A stretch of 64,000 nucleotides of DNA, taken from the NCBI RefSeq assembly GCF_041053105.1, contig NZ_CP163444.1:2480001-2544000 (forward strand), written 5' to 3'. Below are positions 1-7,582 of this stretch, one piece after another (position 1 is the stretch's first letter; the number at the start of each line of letters is the position of its first letter). The translations under genes were made by a program, and so were the position numbers. The notes beneath the pieces are model-generated. The model had not been told where the DNA came from and ran no database searches. It saw nothing but the letters and a program-made list of their open reading frames with translations. This DNA is from Streptomyces sp. R44 (GTDB lineage: Bacteria > Actinomycetota > Actinomycetes > Streptomycetales > Streptomycetaceae).

Positions 1-671
1 TTGCCGGCCTCCGAGAAGGCGCCGGCGGGCATGGTGCCGCCGCCGTTCCTGATCGCCTCGGAGAGCTTCATCGGGCTCAGGCCGGCCGCCGCGAGCTTGC
101 GGTCGTCGGGCGTGACGGAGACCTGGAGGTCCTGCACCCCGTCGACGGTGACCTGGGCGACGCCCTCGATGTCCTCGAGGACCGGGACGACGGTCTTCTC
201 CAGCTGGTCGGCGAGCGCCTGCTGGTCCTTGTCGGAGGTGACGGCGAGGACGACGGTCGGGATGTCGTCGGTGGAGCCGGCCACCACCTGCGGGTCGACC
301 GAGTCGGGCAGCGTGGCCCGGGCCCGGTTCACGGCCTGCTGGACGTCGGCGACGAGCTGCTTGGTCCCCTCGTCCCCGTAGTCGAAGCTGGCCATGATGA
401 CGGCGCTGCCCTCGGAGGCGGTGGACGTGATGCCCTTGATGCCGTCGACGGCCTTGAGGTTGTTCTCGATCGGCTGGACCACCTGCTTCTCGACCACGTC
501 GGGCGAGGCGCCCTGGTACGGGGCGAGGATCGAGACCATCGGGAGCTCGATCGAGGGGAACAGCTGCTGCTTCAGCTGCGGGATCGCGATCACTCCGAAG
601 AGGAGCGCGACGAGGGACATCAGCCCGATCAGGGCCCGTTGCGCGAGGCTGAATCTGGACAGCCAGGACAT
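1..671 (-). CDS. Efflux RND transporter permease subunit, N-terminal part (cut by window edge)
   Basis: The reading frame starts at an ATG at 671 and runs off the left edge, so only the first 223 residues are present. The N-terminus (MSWLSRFSLAQRALIGLMSL) contains the first membrane helix, followed by the AcrB/MmpL-like porter-domain start with QLFPSIELPMVSILAPYQGA and a VVEKQVVQPIE segment. These are typical of the RND proton-driven drug or cation export permeases of the inner membrane. A -10-like TATAAG lies on the minus strand at 735-740, so the gene probably has its own promoter downstream of the response regulator. Substrate cannot be inferred. The family is clear; the full length is not visible. 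Confidence 0.9.
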   Translation of the reverse strand, partial: MSWLSRFSLAQRALIGLMSLVALLFGVIAIPQLKQQLFPSIELPMVSILAPYQGASPDVVEKQVVQPIENNLKAVDGIKGITSTASEGSAVIMASFDYGDEGTKQLVADVQQAVNRARATLPDSVDPQVVAGSTDDIPTVVLAVTSDKDQQALADQLEKTVVPVLEDIEGVAQVTVDGVQDLQVSVTPDDRKLAAAGLSPMKLSEAIRNGGGTMPAGAFSEAG

Positions 672-704
672 GGGGACTCTCTTCTGTGGCGTACTCGGCG
701 GCCG

Positions 705-733
705 GACACCCTCAGGGGTCCCCAGGGGTGTCC
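705..733. terminator. Hairpin between response regulator and RND gene
   Basis: An imperfect inverted repeat (GGACACC ... GGTGTCC) encloses a second palindrome, GGGGTCCCC. It lies downstream of the response regulator on the minus strand and just inside the likely 5' leader of the RND gene. It could terminate the two-component transcript or be a leader structure. No T-run follows. Confidence 0.45.
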
Positions 734-734
734 G

Positions 735-740
735 CTTATA
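735..740 (-). promoter_or_regulatory. -10-like TATAAG upstream of RND permease
   Basis: TATAAG on the minus strand lies 64 bases before the RND start codon. No convincing -35 is visible at 17-18 bases. The call rests on the -10 match alone. Confidence 0.35.
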
Positions 741-831
741 CGATCAGCCACGCGAAGGGCCCGATCCTCGGCCCCCGGGCCCAATTCCTTATGCCGCGCA
801 TACCGCGTCTGGAGTACGCCCGCCCCTCGGG

Positions 832-1521
832 TCACTCCACCCTTGGGCGTACGAGCCCCGACTCGTAGGCCGTGACCACCAGCTGCGCCCGGTCGCGGGC
901 GCCGAGCTTGGCCATGGTCCGGTTGACATGCGTCTTCACGGTGAGCGGGCTGACGTCGAGCCGCTCGGCGATCTCGTCGTTGGAGAGACCGCCCGCGACG
1001 AGGACGAGGACCTCCCGCTCCCGGGCGGTGAGCGCGCCGAGCCGCTCGGAGCGCGCCCCGGCGCCTTCGCCGACGGGCTCCGCGCCGGAGCCCTGTGCGA
1101 GGAAGGTGGCGATCAGGCCCTTGGTGGCGGCCGGGGAGAGCAGCGCCTCCCCGGCGTGCGCGATCCGGATCGCGCCGAGGAGCTCCTCCGGTTCGGCGCC
1201 CTTGCCGAGAAAGCCGGAGGCGCCGGCGCGCAGCGACTGCACGACGTACTCGTCGACCTCGAAGGTGGTCAGCATGACGATCCGTACGTCCGCGAGCTCG
1301 GGATCGGCGGTGATCATCCGGGTGGCGGCGAGGCCGTCGGTGCCCGGCATCCGGATGTCCATGAGGACGACGTCGGGCCGCGTGGCACGGGCGAGCGCGA
1401 CCGCCTCGGCGCCGTCGGGCGCCTCCCCGACGACCTCCATGTCGGCCTCGGAGTCCACCAGGACCTTGAAGGCGCTGCGGAGCAGGGCCTGGTCGTCGGC
1501 GAGCAGTACCCGGATCGTCAT
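832..1521 (-). CDS. LuxR/NarL-family response regulator
   Basis: This 229-residue protein has an N-terminal receiver domain (MTIRVLLADDQALLRSAF) with acidic residues D9-D10 and the phospho-acceptor Asp55 in VVLMDIRMPG, followed by the conserved Thr and Lys regions. A C-terminal LuxR-type helix-turn-helix follows (LTAREREVLVLVAGGLSNDE and SPLTVKTHVNRTMAKL). Its start overlaps the end of the histidine kinase gene (4-base ATGA overlap at 1518-1521), so the two are translationally coupled and form a cognate pair. Targets are unknown; the RND gene immediately downstream on the same strand is a plausible one. Length and domain order are normal for the NarL/DesR subfamily. Confidence 0.95.
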   Translation of the reverse strand: MTIRVLLADDQALLRSAFKVLVDSEADMEVVGEAPDGAEAVALARATRPDVVLMDIRMPGTDGLAATRMITADPELADVRIVMLTTFEVDEYVVQSLRAGASGFLGKGAEPEELLGAIRIAHAGEALLSPAATKGLIATFLAQGSGAEPVGEGAGARSERLGALTAREREVLVLVAGGLSNDEIAERLDVSPLTVKTHVNRTMAKLGARDRAQLVVTAYESGLVRPRVE

Positions 1522-2774
1522 GTGCGGTCCTCCCCCGTGCGGGACGTCACCGGCAGTATCGCCTGGACGCGGAAACCGCCGCCGTAGCGGGGGGCGGCGG
1601 TGAGGGTGCCGCCGAGCGCCCCGACCCGCTCCCGCATGCCGAGCAGTCCGTGGCCGCCGACCGGGGGCTGCTCGGAGGCCTGCGGCGGGACCGTCCGGGG
1701 CGTGCCGTTGTCGAGGACGGTGATCTCGACCGTACGGCCCACCCGGACGATGCTCACCTCGGCCTTCGCGTCCGGGCCCGCGTGCTTGCGGACGTTCGTC
1801 AGTGCCTCCTGCACGATCCGGTACGCGGCGAGGTCGACGGTCGCGGGCAGCGTCAGGCCCTCGTCGGCGCGGGCCAGGGCGACCGGGAGACCGGCCTTGC
1901 GGAAGCTGTCCAGCAGCCCGTCGAGGACGGCGAGGCCCGGGGCGGGCTCGGTGGGGGCCTCCGGGTCGCCGGACTGGCGGAGGAGGCCGACGGTGGCGCG
2001 CAGCTCGTCCAGGGCGGACCGGCTGGCCTCGCGGACGTGCGCGAGGGCCTCCTTGGCCTGGTCGGGGCGCTTGTCCATGACGTGGGCGGCGACGCCGGCC
2101 TGGACGTTCACCAGGGCGATGTGGTGGGCGACGACGTCGTGGAGGTCGCGGGCGATCCGCAGCCGCTCCTCGGCGACCCGGCGCCCGGCCTCCTCCTCGC
2201 GGGTCCGCTCGGCCCGCTCCGCGCGCTCCCGGATCGCGTCGACGAAGGCGCGGCGGCTGCGGACGGCGTCCCCGGCGGCCGCGGCCATGCCGGTCCAGGC
2301 GAAGACGCCGAGGTTCTCCTGCGCGTACCAGTGGGTCGGCCCGAAGACCATGGCCGCGGCGGTCAGCACCGCCATCGTGACGAGACCGACCCGCCAGGTG
2401 GTGGGGCGGTCGGTGCGGGAGGCGACCGTGTAGAGCGCGACGACGGCGCTCATCGCGATCGGGGCGGGGCGGTTGTCGTTGACGAGTTCGAAGAGGCTGA
2501 TCGTGACGGTGAAGGCGAGCACCGCGAAGGGGCTGCGGCGGCGCATCACGAGGGCGGCCGCCCCCGCGATCATGATCAGCACGCTCCACACGTCGGGGCT
2601 GTGGTCCCCGAACGTCGGCCCGTCCGGGCTGCCGTGCGGGTCGGTGAACGACCCGGCGATCATGGCGACGAGCGCGCCGGCGGCGATGGTCGCGTCGAAC
2701 GCGAGCGGGTGCGCGCGGAACCAGTCACGGAGACGGGCGTAGAGGGTGCCGGTGGCGGGGCCGGTGGGGGTCAC
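1518..2774 (-). CDS. Sensor histidine kinase (DesK/NarX-like, HisKA_3)
   Basis: This is the membrane sensor kinase partner of the response regulator at 832-1521. After a short cytoplasmic N-terminus there are about five or six hydrophobic segments (for example LAFDATIAAGALVAMIAG and VWSVLIMIAGAAALVM). The HisKA_3 dimerisation box follows, with the phospho-acceptor His in RIARDLHDVVAHHIALVNV. The ATPase N-box (EALTNVRKHAG) and G-box (GGHGLLGMRERVGALGG) complete it. I chose the GTG at 2774, which gives 418 residues; the frame is open upstream into a dispersed repeat, and a TTG at 2783 is an alternative. There is no clear Shine-Dalgarno sequence before either start. The stimulus is unknown. Confidence 0.9.
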   Translation of the reverse strand: MTPTGPATGTLYARLRDWFRAHPLAFDATIAAGALVAMIAGSFTDPHGSPDGPTFGDHSPDVWSVLIMIAGAAALVMRRRSPFAVLAFTVTISLFELVNDNRPAPIAMSAVVALYTVASRTDRPTTWRVGLVTMAVLTAAAMVFGPTHWYAQENLGVFAWTGMAAAAGDAVRSRRAFVDAIRERAERAERTREEEAGRRVAEERLRIARDLHDVVAHHIALVNVQAGVAAHVMDKRPDQAKEALAHVREASRSALDELRATVGLLRQSGDPEAPTEPAPGLAVLDGLLDSFRKAGLPVALARADEGLTLPATVDLAAYRIVQEALTNVRKHAGPDAKAEVSIVRVGRTVEITVLDNGTPRTVPPQASEQPPVGGHGLLGMRERVGALGGTLTAAPRYGGGFRVQAILPVTSRTGEDRT

Positions 2775-2807
2775 GGGAGACAACGGTACGGGGCCGTTGT
2801 GGGACGC

Positions 2808-3054
2808 CCGTTGTGGGCAGGCGTTCCGCCGGGGCGATGGGGGTCCCCCTGCTCGAGCGAAGCCGAGAGCTTGGGGGAGGGTGGGCACAACGGACGGCGC
2901 CCTTGCCGGCGCCAGAGGCTTCCGTGCCTGGACCCGCACCCCTGGTGACGGCACGCTCGTGGTGCGGGTCAGGGCGCGGAACGCGGAGGCGCCGCTAGGG
3001 GCGCCGTCCCGTGTGCCCACCCGTCCCGCCCTGCGGGACGATTGCCCACACGGG
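2808..3054 (+). repeat. Dispersed palindromic element, copy A (with nested short repeat)
   Basis: This is one of four copies in the window. The left terminal hairpin (2808-2893) has outer arms CCGTTGTG/CACAACGG. Here its loop is enlarged by a second repeat. The core (about 2894-3007) is a long inverted repeat around a GGACCCGCACC / GGTGCGGGTC centre. The right terminal hairpin (3008-3054) has outer arms CCCGTGTG/CACACGGG and inner arms CGTCCCGC/GCGGGACG. It fills the gap between pspAA and the histidine kinase and holds no credible gene. Confidence 0.9.
2837..2882. repeat. Short CTCGAGCGAAGCCGAGAGCT repeat nested in copy A
   Basis: The insert contains CTCGAGCGAAGCCGAGAGCT flanked by CCCCC and GGGGG, so it is a small hairpin unit. 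I recognise this motif from memory as a very common intergenic repeat of Streptomyces genomes. The other three copies of the large element lack it at this position, where a short AAGGGG-type or AGG-type loop is found instead. It therefore looks like a later insertion. Confidence 0.7.
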
Positions 3055-3067
3055 CAGGGCGCGGGTG

Positions 3068-3346
3068 TCAGCCGGGGATCAGGCCGTCGTCCGAGAGCAT
3101 CGCCCGGACCTCCTCCAGGCCCGCGTCAGGCGCCGGGAGGATCAGCTCCGAGGGCTCCAGGGCGTCGTCCGGCAGCGGGGCGCCGAGGCGGCGGACCGCG
3201 TCGAGGAGGGCGCCCAGCGTGCGCCGGAAGCCGTCCTCGTCCCCCGCCTCCAGCTCCGCGAGCAGCTCGTCGTCCAGCTTGTTGAGCTCGACGATGTGGC
3301 TGTCGGCCAGCGTCAACTGGCCCTCCCCCATGATCCGTACGATCAT
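3068..3346 (-). CDS. pspAA: PspA-associated protein PspAA
   Basis: This 92-residue acidic soluble protein starts MIVRIMGEGQLTLADSHIVELNKLD. That profile fits PspAA, the small partner that follows pspA in actinomycetes. It is read in the same direction as pspA, 24 bases downstream of it, so both are probably made from one transcript as part of the phage-shock envelope-stress response. It has no membrane segment or signal peptide. The exact biochemical role is not established. Confidence 0.88.
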   Translation of the reverse strand: MIVRIMGEGQLTLADSHIVELNKLDDELLAELEAGDEDGFRRTLGALLDAVRRLGAPLPDDALEPSELILPAPDAGLEEVRAMLSDDGLIPG

Positions 3347-3370
3347 GACGCGTCCTGTCTGTCGCCGAGG

Positions 3371-4165
3371 CTACTTCTCGAAGCGCGGGTGCTGCTGCTG
3401 AGTGCGGTCCTGCGGCGCGGCCGCGCCGCCGCCCTCGATGGCCTGCTGCTGCGACGAGGGACCCCCGGCCAGCTCGGCCTTCATCCGCTGGAGCTCCAGC
3501 TCGACGTCCGTGCCGCCGGACAGCCGGTCCAGCTCCGCCTGGATGTCGTCCTTGGCCAGGCCCGACTGGTCGTCGAGCGCGCCCGAGGCGAGCAGCTCGT
3601 CGATCGCGCCGGCGCGCGCCTGGAGCTGGGCGGTCTTGTCCTCGGCCCGCTGGATCGCCAGACCGACGTCGCTCATCTCCTCCGAGATGCCGGAGAAGGA
3701 CTCGGCGATCCGGGTCTGCGCCTGGGCCGCCGTGTAGGTCGCCTTGATGGTCTCCTTCTTGGTGCGGAAGGCGTCCACCTTGGCCTGGAGACGCTGGGCG
3801 GCGAGGGTGAGCTTCTCCTCCTCGCCCTGGAGCGTCTGGTGCTGCACCTCCAGGTCGCTGACCTGCTGCTGGAGCGCGGCCCGCCGGGACAGCGCCTCGC
3901 GCGCCAGGTCCTCGCGGCCGAGGGCGAGGGCCTTGCGGCCCTGGTCCTCCAGCTTGGCGGACTGGCCCTGCAGCTGGTTCAGCTGGAGTTCGAGCCGCTT
4001 GCGGGAGGTGGCGACGTCGGCGACGCCCCGCCGCACCTTCTGCAGCAGCTCCAGCTGCTTCTGGTAGGAGTAATCGAGCGTCTCGCGCGGATCCTCGGCC
4101 CGGTCAAGGGCCTTGTTCGCCTTCGCGCGGAAGATCATCCCCATACGCTTCATGACACCGCTCAT
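3371..4165 (-). CDS. pspA: PspA/IM30/Vipp1-family phage shock protein
   Basis: This 264-residue protein is almost entirely heptad-rich coiled coil, as expected for the ESCRT-III-like PspA fold. The N-terminal amphipathic helix is MKRMGMIFRAKANKALDRAE, followed by the diagnostic DPRETLDYSYQKQLELLQKV segment. The C-terminal ~45 residues are Gln-rich and low complexity. The protein is peripheral on the inner face of the membrane and supports membrane integrity under stress. It is followed by pspAA. A -10-like TAGTGT on the minus strand at 4220-4225 would give a leader of about 50 bases. The start at 4165 is supported by conservation of the MSGVMKRMG N-terminus in my memory of Streptomyces homologues. 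Confidence 0.95.
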   Translation of the reverse strand: MSGVMKRMGMIFRAKANKALDRAEDPRETLDYSYQKQLELLQKVRRGVADVATSRKRLELQLNQLQGQSAKLEDQGRKALALGREDLAREALSRRAALQQQVSDLEVQHQTLQGEEEKLTLAAQRLQAKVDAFRTKKETIKATYTAAQAQTRIAESFSGISEEMSDVGLAIQRAEDKTAQLQARAGAIDELLASGALDDQSGLAKDDIQAELDRLSGGTDVELELQRMKAELAGGPSSQQQAIEGGGAAAPQDRTQQQHPRFEK

Positions 4166-4219
4166 GGGCTTCGCGCGCCCCCTTCTGACGGACTCGGCTC
4201 CAGCTCTTCAACAGGATCC

Positions 4220-4225
4220 ACACTA
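4220..4225 (-). promoter_or_regulatory. Putative -10 of the pspA-pspAA operon
   Basis: TAGTGT on the minus strand lies about 55 bases before the pspA start. No extracytoplasmic-function-type GGAAC box is convincing at the expected distance. Confidence 0.3.
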
Positions 4226-4284
4226 CGGGCCCTGTCTCCATTACCGCACTGTTCGGAGCGGGATGCGCTCCTCCCCAAGGACGA

Positions 4285-4311
4285 CTGCGCGGGGTGTTCC
4301 CTCCCGCGCAG
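4285..4311. other. Perfect 9-bp stem hairpin in pspA / DUF3043 divergent region
   Basis: CTGCGCGGG at 4285-4293 pairs perfectly with CCCGCGCAG at 4303-4311 across a 9-base loop. It lies in the 273-base divergent intergenic region that otherwise holds only promoter-like sequences. It may be an operator or an RNA structure; the sequence does not decide. Confidence 0.4.
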
Positions 4312-4438
4312 GGAGTAGACGGATCTCCGGGAGACCCCCGCCCCGCCCTTCGTACCTACCGCCCAAGACGCAGTCCGTTAGCGGATCGTTCCCGCCCAGC
4401 ATGGGGTTCATGCCCGCCACCCCGTACCCTTGGGTTTT

Positions 4439-5044
4439 GTGTTCCGTAGCCGTTCGAAGGACGAGAAGGCCCCCACCGACAAGGTGACGGCGGACCTCTC
4501 CACCAAGCAGCCCCGCGACCCCGAGGCCCCCAAGGGCCGCCCGACCCCGAAGCGGAGCGAGGCGCAGACCCAGCGCCGCCGCGCCGCGACGGTGCCGACC
4601 GACCGCAAGGAGGCCGCCAAGCGCCAGCGCGAGGCACGCCGCTCGGACCTGGCCCGTCAGCGCGAGGCGCTGGCCAGTGGCGACGAGCGTTACCTGCCGC
4701 CCCGCGACAAGGGTCCGGTCCGCCGTTTCGTGCGCGACTTCGTCGACTCGCGGTTCGCGATCGCCGAGTTCTTCCTGCCGATGGCCGTGGTGATCCTCGT
4801 GCTGTCGCTGTTCGGCAACGCCAACCGGTCGCTGCAGAACATCTCCCTGCTGCTCTGGCTCGGTGTGATCATCCTGATCGTCATCGACTCGATCGGCATC
4901 TGGATCCGCCTGCGGAAGCAGCTCAACGAGCGCTTCCCGAACGAGCCGAAGCGCGGCGCCATCGCCTACGGCCTGATGCGCACGCTTCAGATGCGCCGAC
5001 TGCGTCTGCCGAAGCCGCAGGTCAAGCGCGGAGAGCGGCCCTGA
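4439..5044 (+). CDS. DUF3043 domain-containing membrane protein
   Basis: This ~201-residue protein has a charged, disordered N-terminal half rich in Lys, Arg and Pro (VFRSRSKDEKAPTDKVTADL onward). Two closely spaced hydrophobic helices follow (FFLPMAVVILVLSLFG and ISLLLWLGVIILIVIDSIGI), then a basic C-terminus. This is the profile of actinobacterial DUF3043 proteins, whose function is unknown. I chose the GTG at 4439. A -10-like TACCCT at 4425-4430 ends 8 bases before it, so the mRNA may be leaderless. A TTG at 4430 would add three residues but overlaps that -10. The methyltransferase gene follows directly. Confidence 0.88.
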   Translation: MFRSRSKDEKAPTDKVTADLSTKQPRDPEAPKGRPTPKRSEAQTQRRRAATVPTDRKEAAKRQREARRSDLARQREALASGDERYLPPRDKGPVRRFVRDFVDSRFAIAEFFLPMAVVILVLSLFGNANRSLQNISLLLWLGVIILIVIDSIGIWIRLRKQLNERFPNEPKRGAIAYGLMRTLQMRRLRLPKPQVKRGERP

Positions 5045-5109
5045 GCGCCGACAGCTCGGAGTTCGACGGGCGCGCGTTCGGCGAAGCCACGTCGGAGTCG
5101 GGCGGCCCG

Positions 5110-5886
5110 GTGCTGCCCGTCGTCGCCCACTGGCCCGCCGGTCCCGGCGGGCTGCGGGACACCATCCGGCAGGAGATCATCGCCCGTCAGCTCGACGAGC
5201 AGATAACCAGCCGCTACCCGGTGGGGCAGCGACTGCGGATCCTCGACGCGGGCATGGGGCAGGGCACCCAGGCCCTGCGCCTGGCCCGGGCCGGACACAC
5301 CGTGACCGGATTGGAGGCCGACCCCGACCTCCTGAAGGCGGCCCGTGAGTCGCTGGCGACGGAGCCCGCCGGGATCCGCGAGCGGGTCCGGATGATCGAG
5401 GGCGACGGGCGCGAGACCGGGGTGCACTTCCTGCCCGGCAGCTTCGACGTGGTGCTCTGCCACGGCGTCCTCATGTACGCGGACGAGCCCGACGCGCTGC
5501 TCGCGGGCCTGGCACGGATGCTGGCCCCCGGCGGCCTGCTGTCCCTGGTGGTGCGGAACGCGGAGGCCCTGTCCATGCGGCCGGGGCTCGCCGGGGACTG
5601 GTCGGGGGCGCTCGCCGCCTTCGACTCGGACGTCTACACGGACGACAACGGCGTGAAGGTGCGGGCCGACCGGCTCGACGCGCTCACGGCGACGCTCGCG
5701 GGGATCGCGGCGCCGCTGCACGCCTGGTACGGGGTGCGGGTCTTCACGGACGACGTCCCCGCCGAGGCGGGGCTGCCCGCCGCCGAGGAGCTGGACCGGC
5801 TGCTCGCCGCCGAGGACCGGGCGGGGCGGACGGATCCGTACCGGCGGATCGCGGCGCTGCTGCATCTGTGCGGGGTACGCGGCTGA
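5110..5886 (+). CDS. Class I SAM-dependent methyltransferase
   Basis: The Rossmann-type motif I is RILDAGMGQGTQALRLARAG, motif II ends LEADPDLLKAA, and the post-II segment has DVVLCHGVLMYADEPDALLA. These are characteristic of SAM-dependent small-molecule methyltransferases such as the UbiE/SmtA-like group. The first ordinary start codon is the GTG at 5110 (258 residues). However, the same frame is open back to a CTG at 5041, which overlaps the TGA of the upstream DUF3043 gene in a CTGA arrangement. Translation could therefore be coupled from a CTG, adding 23 residues. The substrate is unknown. Confidence 0.85.
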   Translation: MLPVVAHWPAGPGGLRDTIRQEIIARQLDEQITSRYPVGQRLRILDAGMGQGTQALRLARAGHTVTGLEADPDLLKAARESLATEPAGIRERVRMIEGDGRETGVHFLPGSFDVVLCHGVLMYADEPDALLAGLARMLAPGGLLSLVVRNAEALSMRPGLAGDWSGALAAFDSDVYTDDNGVKVRADRLDALTATLAGIAAPLHAWYGVRVFTDDVPAEAGLPAAEELDRLLAAEDRAGRTDPYRRIAALLHLCGVRG

Positions 5887-5938
5887 CGACGCACGCCTGA
5901 TCGGGTGCGCTCGCCGGGCCCGGGCCGGGACGGAATCG

Positions 5939-5944
5939 GATACT
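5939..5944 (+). promoter_or_regulatory. -10-like GATACT for leaderless htrA-like gene
   Basis: The hexamer GATACT is six bases upstream of the ATG of the serine protease gene, the geometry expected when transcription starts at or next to the A of ATG. No ribosome binding site precedes the ATG, which agrees. Confidence 0.4.
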
Positions 5945-5950
5945 CCGGAC

Positions 5951-7018
5951 ATGGACGCCGTATCCCGTGCCCGCCGCCGCCTCCTCCTTCCGTTCACCGC
6001 CGGGGCCTGCGCCCTCGCGCTGGTCGGCGGCTGCTCCTCCGGCGGGGACGCCGCCGCCCCGGAGCGTTCCACCCAGGCGGCGGCGCCGCTCGCCGCCAAC
6101 GAGCTCCAGGACGACTACCAGGCCGTCATCAGGAACGTCCTGCCCTCGGTCGTGCAGATCGAGGCGTCGAACAGCCTCGGCTCCGGGGTCGTCTACGACG
6201 CCAAGGGGCACATCGTCACCAACGCGCACGTCGTCGGCGAGGAGAAGTCCTTCAAGGTCACGGCGGCCACCGGCGGGCAGCCCGTGACGGCGCGGCTCGT
6301 CTCCTCGTACCCCGAGCAGGACCTCGCGGTGCTCAAGCTGGACACCGTGCCGAAGGGGCTGAAGGCGGCGACGTTCGGCAACTCGGCCACCGTCGACATG
6401 GGTCAGATCGTCCTCGCGATGGGCTCCCCGCTGGGCCTGTCCGGCAGCGTGACCCAGGGCATCGTCTCCGCCACCGGCCGGACGGTCAGCGAGGGGCGGA
6501 CCGGGGGCGGGACGGGCGCGACGATCGGGAACATGGTCCAGACGTCCGCCGCGATCAATCCCGGCAACAGCGGGGGCGCCCTCGTGAACCTCGACAGCGA
6601 GGTCATCGGCATCCCGACGCTCGCCGCGACCGATCCCGAGCTGGGCGGGGGCTCGGCGCCCGGCATCGGCTTCGCGATCCCCGCGTCGATGGTGAAGACG
6701 GTCGCCGGCCAGATCGTCAGGAGCGGCAAGGTGACGGACTCCGGCCGGGCCGCCCTGAACATCACCGGCCGCACGGTCCTCGACGACAACTACGAGCCGG
6801 CGGGCGTGGCGGTGGTCGAGGCGCCTTCGGACGGGGCGGCGGGGAAGGCGGGCCTGAAGCCGGGCGATGTGATCACGCGCGTCGGCGACATGGACATCAC
6901 GACGATCACGTCGCTGTCGGAGGCGCTGGCGTCGATGAAGCCGGGGGACGTGGTGACGGTGGTGTACACGCGCGGCACGACGACGCACAAGACCCAGGTC
7001 ACGCTGGGCGAGCTGTAG
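5951..7018 (+). CDS. HtrA/DegP-like trypsin-family serine protease lipoprotein with PDZ domain
   Basis: This 355-residue exported protease has an Arg-rich n-region, a hydrophobic stretch and the lipobox LVGGC, so Cys28 should be lipidated. The catalytic triad is visible as His93 (TNAHVV), Asp124 (EQDLAVL) and Ser207 (GNSGGAL). A PDZ domain occupies roughly residues 265-350 (PAGVAVVEAPSDGAAGKAGL). The family degrades or handles misfolded extracytoplasmic proteins. A -10-like GATACT at 5939-5944 ends only six bases before the ATG, suggesting a leaderless transcript. The gene is followed by repeat copy B. Confidence 0.94.
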   Translation: MDAVSRARRRLLLPFTAGACALALVGGCSSGGDAAAPERSTQAAAPLAANELQDDYQAVIRNVLPSVVQIEASNSLGSGVVYDAKGHIVTNAHVVGEEKSFKVTAATGGQPVTARLVSSYPEQDLAVLKLDTVPKGLKAATFGNSATVDMGQIVLAMGSPLGLSGSVTQGIVSATGRTVSEGRTGGGTGATIGNMVQTSAAINPGNSGGALVNLDSEVIGIPTLAATDPELGGGSAPGIGFAIPASMVKTVAGQIVRSGKVTDSGRAALNITGRTVLDDNYEPAGVAVVEAPSDGAAGKAGLKPGDVITRVGDMDITTITSLSEALASMKPGDVVTVVYTRGTTTHKTQVTLGEL

Positions 7019-7046
7019 CCCCGCGCGCCCGCGTGTGGGGCCCGCG

Positions 7047-7256
7047 CCCGTGTGGGCAATCGTCCCGCAGGGCGGGACGTGGGCACACGGGACGGCGCCC
7101 TCTCGCGGCGCCCCCGCGTTCCGCGCCTGGACCCGCGCCCCGAGCGGCGGTGCACACGGGGTGCGGGTCAAGGCGCTGAAGCCTCTGGCGCCGGCAAGGG
7201 CGCCGTTCCGTTGTGCCCACCCGTTCCGCCCCTTGCGGAACGCCTGCCCACAACGG
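7047..7256 (-). repeat. Dispersed palindromic element, copy B (inverted relative to A, C and D)
   Basis: This 210 bp copy lies between the convergent protease and 68-residue genes. Read on the plus strand it begins with the CCCGTGTG-type hairpin and ends with the CCGTTGTG-type hairpin (arms GCGGAACG/CGTTCCGC), so it is inverted relative to copies A, C and D. The internal arms share the GCGCC / GACCCGC blocks of the other copies. No gene is visible in it. Confidence 0.9.
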
Positions 7257-7284
7257 ACGGAAGCGCGCCCACAACGGGGGGTGC

Positions 7285-7491
7285 TCAGCCCTCCGCGTTC
7301 AGGGGCATCGGGCCGTAGATCTTCGCCCCGTCCTCCGACAGCGTCACCTGGTCCGCGCCTCCGCCCAGGAGGTCACGCCAGTTCTCGCCGAGCCAGCTCT
7401 CCGCGTCGCCCTGGGTGGTGAACTCCTCGGGGGTCACCACCGGCTCGACCTCGGTGCCGTCGGACTTCTCGAACCGCCACGTCCATGCCAT
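7285..7491 (-). CDS. Small conserved hypothetical protein (68 aa)
   Basis: This 68-residue acidic protein starts MAWTWRFEKSDGTEVEPVV and continues with a TQGDAESWLGENWRDLLGGG segment. It ends soon after VTLSEDGAKIYGPMPL. A strong Shine-Dalgarno sequence (AGGAGG) sits five bases upstream of the ATG, which supports this start over a second ATG nine bases further upstream. There is no membrane segment or known motif. I recall near-identical small proteins in other Streptomyces but know no function. It is transcribed divergently from the CobU gene. Confidence 0.82.
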   Translation of the reverse strand: MAWTWRFEKSDGTEVEPVVTPEEFTTQGDAESWLGENWRDLLGGGADQVTLSEDGAKIYGPMPLNAEG

Positions 7492-7582
7492 GCAAGCCTC
7501 CTGGCGCTCACCGGATGATCGGTTTCCTGCCCGCAGCGTAGCCGGGCGCGCACGCCTCGCGGTGGCGCGGGAGGATCTGAGG

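Noticed and set aside
1..381. A 126-codon plus-strand frame at the left edge
   Set aside because: It is the complement of the RND permease gene and contains only Ser/Thr/Arg-biased sequence.
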